Shown here one piece after another: positions 40,609 through 44,060 of a stretch of 44,060 nucleotides of DNA. Within the stretch, counting starts at the first letter, position 1; each line of letters opens with the position of its first letter. The stretch comes from Terriglobia bacterium (GTDB lineage: Bacteria; Acidobacteriota; Terriglobia; UBA7540). The notes beneath the pieces are model-generated. The model had not been told where the DNA came from and did no database searches. It was given only the letters and a program-made list of their open reading frames with translations. The position numbers and the translations under genes are program-made. The stretch is from NCBI GenBank assembly GCA_020072655.1, contig JAIQGH010000021.1, positions 17,775 through 61,834 on the forward strand, read 5' to 3'.

Positions 40609-41670
40609 ATGCGGGAAGGCCGGGAGGTGTACTTGGGCCAACGAGTTTCCCACGCTTTCGGGCGGGGCGGGATCGTCGCGATAGCCAGCCTTGCTCTGTC
40701 CATTCCTCGGGGATCACCTGCGAGTCTTCCCAGCCTTCCACTGGCCGCCAGGGAAGAGGCTGGCCGGGCTGCCACGGGCGACCTGAAGGAGCTTACGCGC
40801 CTGGAAGCCTACATCAGCGACGAAAAGTTCCAAGAGGTTGAACCACTCCTGCGAACCTATCTGAAAACCCACCCGAATTCGGCCCGGGCTTGCTACGACC
40901 TCGGGTACGTTCTCTTCCGAACTCACCGCATCCGCGAATCGGTCGAGGCGCTGTCGAAGTCCCTTCAGTTGAACATCGGCGACGCGGAGGCTCACAAGAT
41001 CCTGGGTTTGGATCTCACCATGGTGGGGAAATACGACGAGGCCCAACTCGAATTGGAAGAGGCCGCCCGCCTGAAGCCCAACTCCGCCGAGATTCACTAC
41101 TTTTTGGGCAGGATTCACTACACCCACAACGCCTTCCAGCTTGCCAAGCAGGAGTTCGAAGAGGCGATCCGGTTGGACCCCTCGTACGCCAAGGCTTATG
41201 ACAACCTGGGTCTGACGATGGAGGGCATGGGCGACGACAACGCGGCGCTGGCGAGCTATGAAAAAGCCTTCGAGCTCATGGCGCGGCAGGGACAGAAATC
41301 GGAATGGCCTTACATCAACGTCTGTGCGATGTACAACCGTCGGAACGAACCTGTTCGAGCGCTGGGATACTGCCAGAACGCCACTGCCATCAACCCCAAG
41401 TCCGTTTCGGCATTCTTCGAGACGGCCAAGGCGCACATGGCGCGAGGAGATTGGGACGCAGCGGCGAAGGCTCTCCAAAGATCCGTCGAGCTCAATCCGC
41501 GATATCCGAAGTTCCATTACGTGCTGGCCACGGTATACCGGAAGCTCGGAAAGCGAACAGAGAGCGAGAGGGAAATGGCGACTTTCCGAGAGCTGTCAGC
41601 ACAGAGTGGGGTACCACCGGGGCAGGAGGCTCCTGAACAGCCCGAACATCCCGCGAATGTGAGACACTGA
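40609..41670 (+). CDS. Secreted TPR-repeat protein
   Basis: A 353-aa protein with a probable signal peptide (about residues 18-48) and six to seven TPR-like repeats (for example ARACYDLGYVLFRTHRIRESVEAL and AKAYDNLGLTMEGMGDDNAALASY). ATG 40609 is 2 nt after the preceding stop, so the two TPR genes are translationally linked. It precedes the CRTAC1-like gene by 11 nt, suggesting one operon of envelope or secretion-related proteins. Confidence 0.83.
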   Translation: MREGREVYLGQRVSHAFGRGGIVAIASLALSIPRGSPASLPSLPLAAREEAGRAATGDLKELTRLEAYISDEKFQEVEPLLRTYLKTHPNSARACYDLGYVLFRTHRIRESVEALSKSLQLNIGDAEAHKILGLDLTMVGKYDEAQLELEEAARLKPNSAEIHYFLGRIHYTHNAFQLAKQEFEEAIRLDPSYAKAYDNLGLTMEGMGDDNAALASYEKAFELMARQGQKSEWPYINVCAMYNRRNEPVRALGYCQNATAINPKSVSAFFETAKAHMARGDWDAAAKALQRSVELNPRYPKFHYVLATVYRKLGKRTESEREMATFRELSAQSGVPPGQEAPEQPEHPANVRH

Positions 41671-41681
41671 CCCCCTGACCT

Positions 41682-43658
41682 ATGATGCGGAGGCGGCACC
41701 CAACTCCGGCGGCGCGGTTTCAACCGATTGGCATGCGAGCGAACCACCATGGGGTGTGGACTGATCCTGCAAGGTTAAATTGCCATCTTCGGGGATTATG
41801 GCTCGCCGTCGAGACCATTGCCTTGGCGGTAGGCCTGGGCTGCTTGGGCGAGTTGCTGTGGGGGTTCGGGCAGGGTCGAAAACCCGCCCCTCTCGTCACC
41901 CCGCCTCGCGCCGCCGCCCCGGTTAAACAATTGCCCGCCGGGGTCTCTTTCGTGGATGTTGCCAAGGAAGCGGGGTTGGGGGACGCCCTGATTGTCGGCG
42001 GCGGGGTCCAGAGCAAGCGCTACATCCTGGAAGAGATGGGCGGCGGGGTCGCCTTTCTCGACTACGACAACGATGGATGGCCCGACATCTTTCTTGTGAA
42101 CGCCACCCGACTCGAAGGATTCCCCAAGGGTCAGGAACCCTCCAACTACCTATTCCACAACAACCAGGACGGAACCTTTACGGATGCAACCCGTAAGGCG
42201 GGATTGGTCCACTCGGGCTGGGGTCAGGGGGTGTGCGTCGGCGACTATAATAATGACGGCTCCGATGATCTCTTCGTTACAGATTGGGGCGACAACGTTC
42301 TCTACCGCAACAATGGCGACGGGACCTTCACTGATGTCACCGAGCCAGCCGGCCTGTCCGGGACCGCAGGCCGATGGTCCACCGGCTGTTCATTTGTAGA
42401 TTATGACCGAGATGGTTTTCTAGATTTATTTGTTTCCAACTATGTTACCTTTGACCTCAAGGTGGCGCCCCTGCCCGGCGCCAGCTATTACTGCGCGTTC
42501 ATGGAAGTCCCTGTAGCGTGCGGTCCCGAAGGCCTGGGAGGAGGGACGAATCTTCTCTATCACAGCCGCGGCGATGGCACGTTTGAGGACGTTTCCGAGA
42601 GGTCGGGAGTGAGCCACCCCCGCGGGACGAAGGAGCTTACGCTGGCCGCGGATCGAACCTGGCGGTCGGTAGGATCGTATGGTTTCGCCTCCCTCGCCGC
42701 TGATTTCGACAACGATGGTTGGCCGGACATCTATGTCTCGTGCGACACCGCTCCCAGCCTCCTCTACCACAATAATCGCAACGGCACGTTTCGCGAAGTC
42801 GGCGTCCCGGCCGGTTGCGCGCTGAGCGGGCAGGGGAGCACGCAGGGCGGGATGGGAGCCGCGACCGCCGACTACGACGGCGACGGCTGGCTCGACATCG
42901 TCAAGGTGAATTTCGCGGGCGACGGGACCACTCTGTATCATAACAACGGGGATGGAAGCTTCAGCGACCTCAGCCAGCAGGCCGGCCTCGGGGCGATGAC
43001 CAAGTACGTCGGCATGGGGGTGGATTTCCTGGATTTCGACAACGATGGGTGGCCGGACATCTTCGTGGCGAACGGACATGTCTATCCCGAGGCAGACCGC
43101 ATCCCCGGCATTGCCGGTTTCAAACAGCCCAACCTGTTGTTTCGCAACCTGGGGCACGGCCGCTTCGCGGATGTGTCATCAACCGCGGGTCCCGGCCTGA
43201 AGATCGTGGCTTCGAGCCACGGGTCTGCTTTCGCCGATTACGATAACGACGGCGATCTCGACATCCTGGTCAGCAACAACAACGAGCCTCCTAACCTGCT
43301 GCGCAACGAAGGCGGGAACAAACGCCACTGGCTGCTGGTGAAGTGTGTGGGCACCCGTTCGAACCGCAGCGCCTTGGGCGCCCGGGTGCGAGTGGTGGCC
43401 GGCCAGCACACCCAGACCGAGGAAGTCATGAGCGGGTCCAGTTTCCTTTCCCAAAGCGATCTGCGCTTGCACTTCGGGCTGGGCCAGGCGGCGGGGGCTG
43501 ACTCCTTGGAGGTTGATTGGCCCTCCGGCCTCAAGGAATCATTCCGCAGCGTCCGCGCCAATCAGCTCATCACCATCGTCGAGGGGCGGGGGATTGTGAA
43601 AGCTCAGGGTTCGCGGGCCGCCCCCGCCGGGGCCCGCCCCCACGCTCAGGTTCGGTAG
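41682..43658 (+). CDS. CRTAC1-like FG-GAP/ASPIC-UnbV protein
   Basis: A 658-aa extracytoplasmic protein with one N-terminal hydrophobic segment (about residues 40-62). It carries seven Ca-binding FG-GAP/VCBS motifs of the form D-[YF]-[DN]-x-D-G (DYDNDGWPDIF near residue 127, then DYNNDGSDDLF, DYDRDGFLDLF, DFDNDGWPDIY, DYDGDGWLDIV, DFDNDGWPDIF, and DYDNDGDLDIL near 518), fitting a seven-bladed beta-propeller. An ASPIC/UnbV domain follows near 545-635 (GARVRVVAG, FLSQSDLRLHFGLG, VDWPSGL). The role is unknown; the family is common in Acidobacteriota. Last gene of the TPR operon. Confidence 0.9.
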   Translation: MMRRRHPTPAARFQPIGMRANHHGVWTDPARLNCHLRGLWLAVETIALAVGLGCLGELLWGFGQGRKPAPLVTPPRAAAPVKQLPAGVSFVDVAKEAGLGDALIVGGGVQSKRYILEEMGGGVAFLDYDNDGWPDIFLVNATRLEGFPKGQEPSNYLFHNNQDGTFTDATRKAGLVHSGWGQGVCVGDYNNDGSDDLFVTDWGDNVLYRNNGDGTFTDVTEPAGLSGTAGRWSTGCSFVDYDRDGFLDLFVSNYVTFDLKVAPLPGASYYCAFMEVPVACGPEGLGGGTNLLYHSRGDGTFEDVSERSGVSHPRGTKELTLAADRTWRSVGSYGFASLAADFDNDGWPDIYVSCDTAPSLLYHNNRNGTFREVGVPAGCALSGQGSTQGGMGAATADYDGDGWLDIVKVNFAGDGTTLYHNNGDGSFSDLSQQAGLGAMTKYVGMGVDFLDFDNDGWPDIFVANGHVYPEADRIPGIAGFKQPNLLFRNLGHGRFADVSSTAGPGLKIVASSHGSAFADYDNDGDLDILVSNNNEPPNLLRNEGGNKRHWLLVKCVGTRSNRSALGARVRVVAGQHTQTEEVMSGSSFLSQSDLRLHFGLGQAAGADSLEVDWPSGLKESFRSVRANQLITIVEGRGIVKAQGSRAAPAGARPHAQVR

Positions 43659-43743
43659 GTGTGATATAAGACGGGTGGAGCGGCAGCGCGAATCAAGCAG
43701 AAGGGATGTCAAATTCCCCGCCACCAAGAAGAGGCTGGCGGAA

Positions 43744-44060
43744 ATGGAGCCCAAACCGATGCTGACTATCAAGGCGAAGTTCGTTTTGACCGTTGCCCTC
43801 TTCGCTTTGTTTCTAGCCGTGCCCGGTGCAGGCAAGACGCCGCGGAGCCAGCAGGCCGCAAGTGGAAAAGCGGCCTTGCTTCAGGCGGTGGATCGGCTGG
43901 GTTCTATCCAACAAGCCGCGGATGAATTTGGGATGTCGTACCGGCACGCTTGGGGCGCGATTAGAAGGATCGAAAATAGGGCCGGGTTCAAAATTGTCGA
44001 TACGAAATTGGGAGGTAAGGAAGGAGGGGGCGCCCGATTAACCCCACAAGGGAAGGCCTT
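43744..44060 (+). CDS. ModE-like winged-helix regulator, cut by window end
   Basis: An open frame from ATG 43744 to the edge. Its last about 60 residues read as the ModE N-terminal winged helix: ALLQAVDRLGSIQQAADEFG, MSYRHAWGAIRRIENRAG and the glycine-rich wing KLGGKEGGGARLTPQGKA. Such proteins regulate molybdate transport genes. Unusually, a hydrophobic, signal-peptide-like stretch (KFVLTVALFALFLAVPGAG) lies between the start and the helix-turn-helix. The true start could also be ATG 43759. The C-terminal part is outside the window. Confidence 0.7.
   Translation, partial: MEPKPMLTIKAKFVLTVALFALFLAVPGAGKTPRSQQAASGKAALLQAVDRLGSIQQAADEFGMSYRHAWGAIRRIENRAGFKIVDTKLGGKEGGGARLTPQGKA

Overview
The window is a GC-rich bacterial chromosome segment, most probably from a member of the Acidobacteriota. 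Supporting signs are two secreted von Willebrand A proteins of the type known as VWFA-related acidobacterial domain proteins, a CRTAC1-type FG-GAP/ASPIC-UnbV protein next to long TPR proteins, and many interspersed hairpin repeats. No rRNA, tRNA, phage or plasmid gene was seen. The assignment rests on gene content, not on a marker tree.

Layout. 1-6.9 kb: a compact plus-strand compatible-solute operon (trehalose-phosphatase, DUF5752 protein, TreT-like trehalose synthase, GpgS-type glucosyl-3-phosphoglycerate synthase, a second MgS/Ggs-like glycosyltransferase, a small mechanosensitive-channel-like membrane protein, and a HAD-IIB phosphoglycerate-sugar phosphatase). 7.2-9.6 kb: gltX and rlmB. 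9.6-14.3 kb: two VWA proteins, a secreted protein, a tandem TonB_C protein, acpS and an RsbRD-like protein. 14.6-18.1 kb: a CDF metal exporter, serS and a DUF4238 accessory gene. 18.1-25.8 kb: a minus-strand histidine operon hisI-G-D-C-B-H-(S23)-F-A, preceded by a classical transcription attenuator whose leader peptide has five consecutive His codons. 25.9-26.8 kb: a double PilZ protein. 26.9-33.9 kb: a fatty-acid operon yceD-rpmF-plsX-fabH-fabD-fabG-acpP-fabF behind a consensus sigma-70-type promoter. 34.0-36.3 kb: etfB, an ABM-like gene and etfA. 36.5-44.06 kb: a PEGA protein, two TPR proteins, a seven-motif propeller protein, and a ModE-like regulator cut by the window edge.

The most unusual layer lies between the genes. 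About a dozen spacers, mostly inside operons, hold inverted arrays of degenerate 7-nt (sometimes 8-nt) words. Each array pair uses its own word, and the arrays usually start at or a few bases after a stop codon. One pair (19873-20326, between hisH and hisF) encloses a complete S23/IVP-type four-helix-bundle gene, which resembles a 23S rRNA intervening sequence but sits in the his operon. Another pair lies inside hisF, in frame, and lengthens HisF by about 43-45 residues just after catalytic Asp130; a close relative of it lies between plsX and fabH. I infer a family of palindromic mobile elements with S23-coding and non-coding forms. Two more small-repeat families (REP-like GTCATnCTGAGCG hairpins and doublet hairpins) are also scattered through the window.
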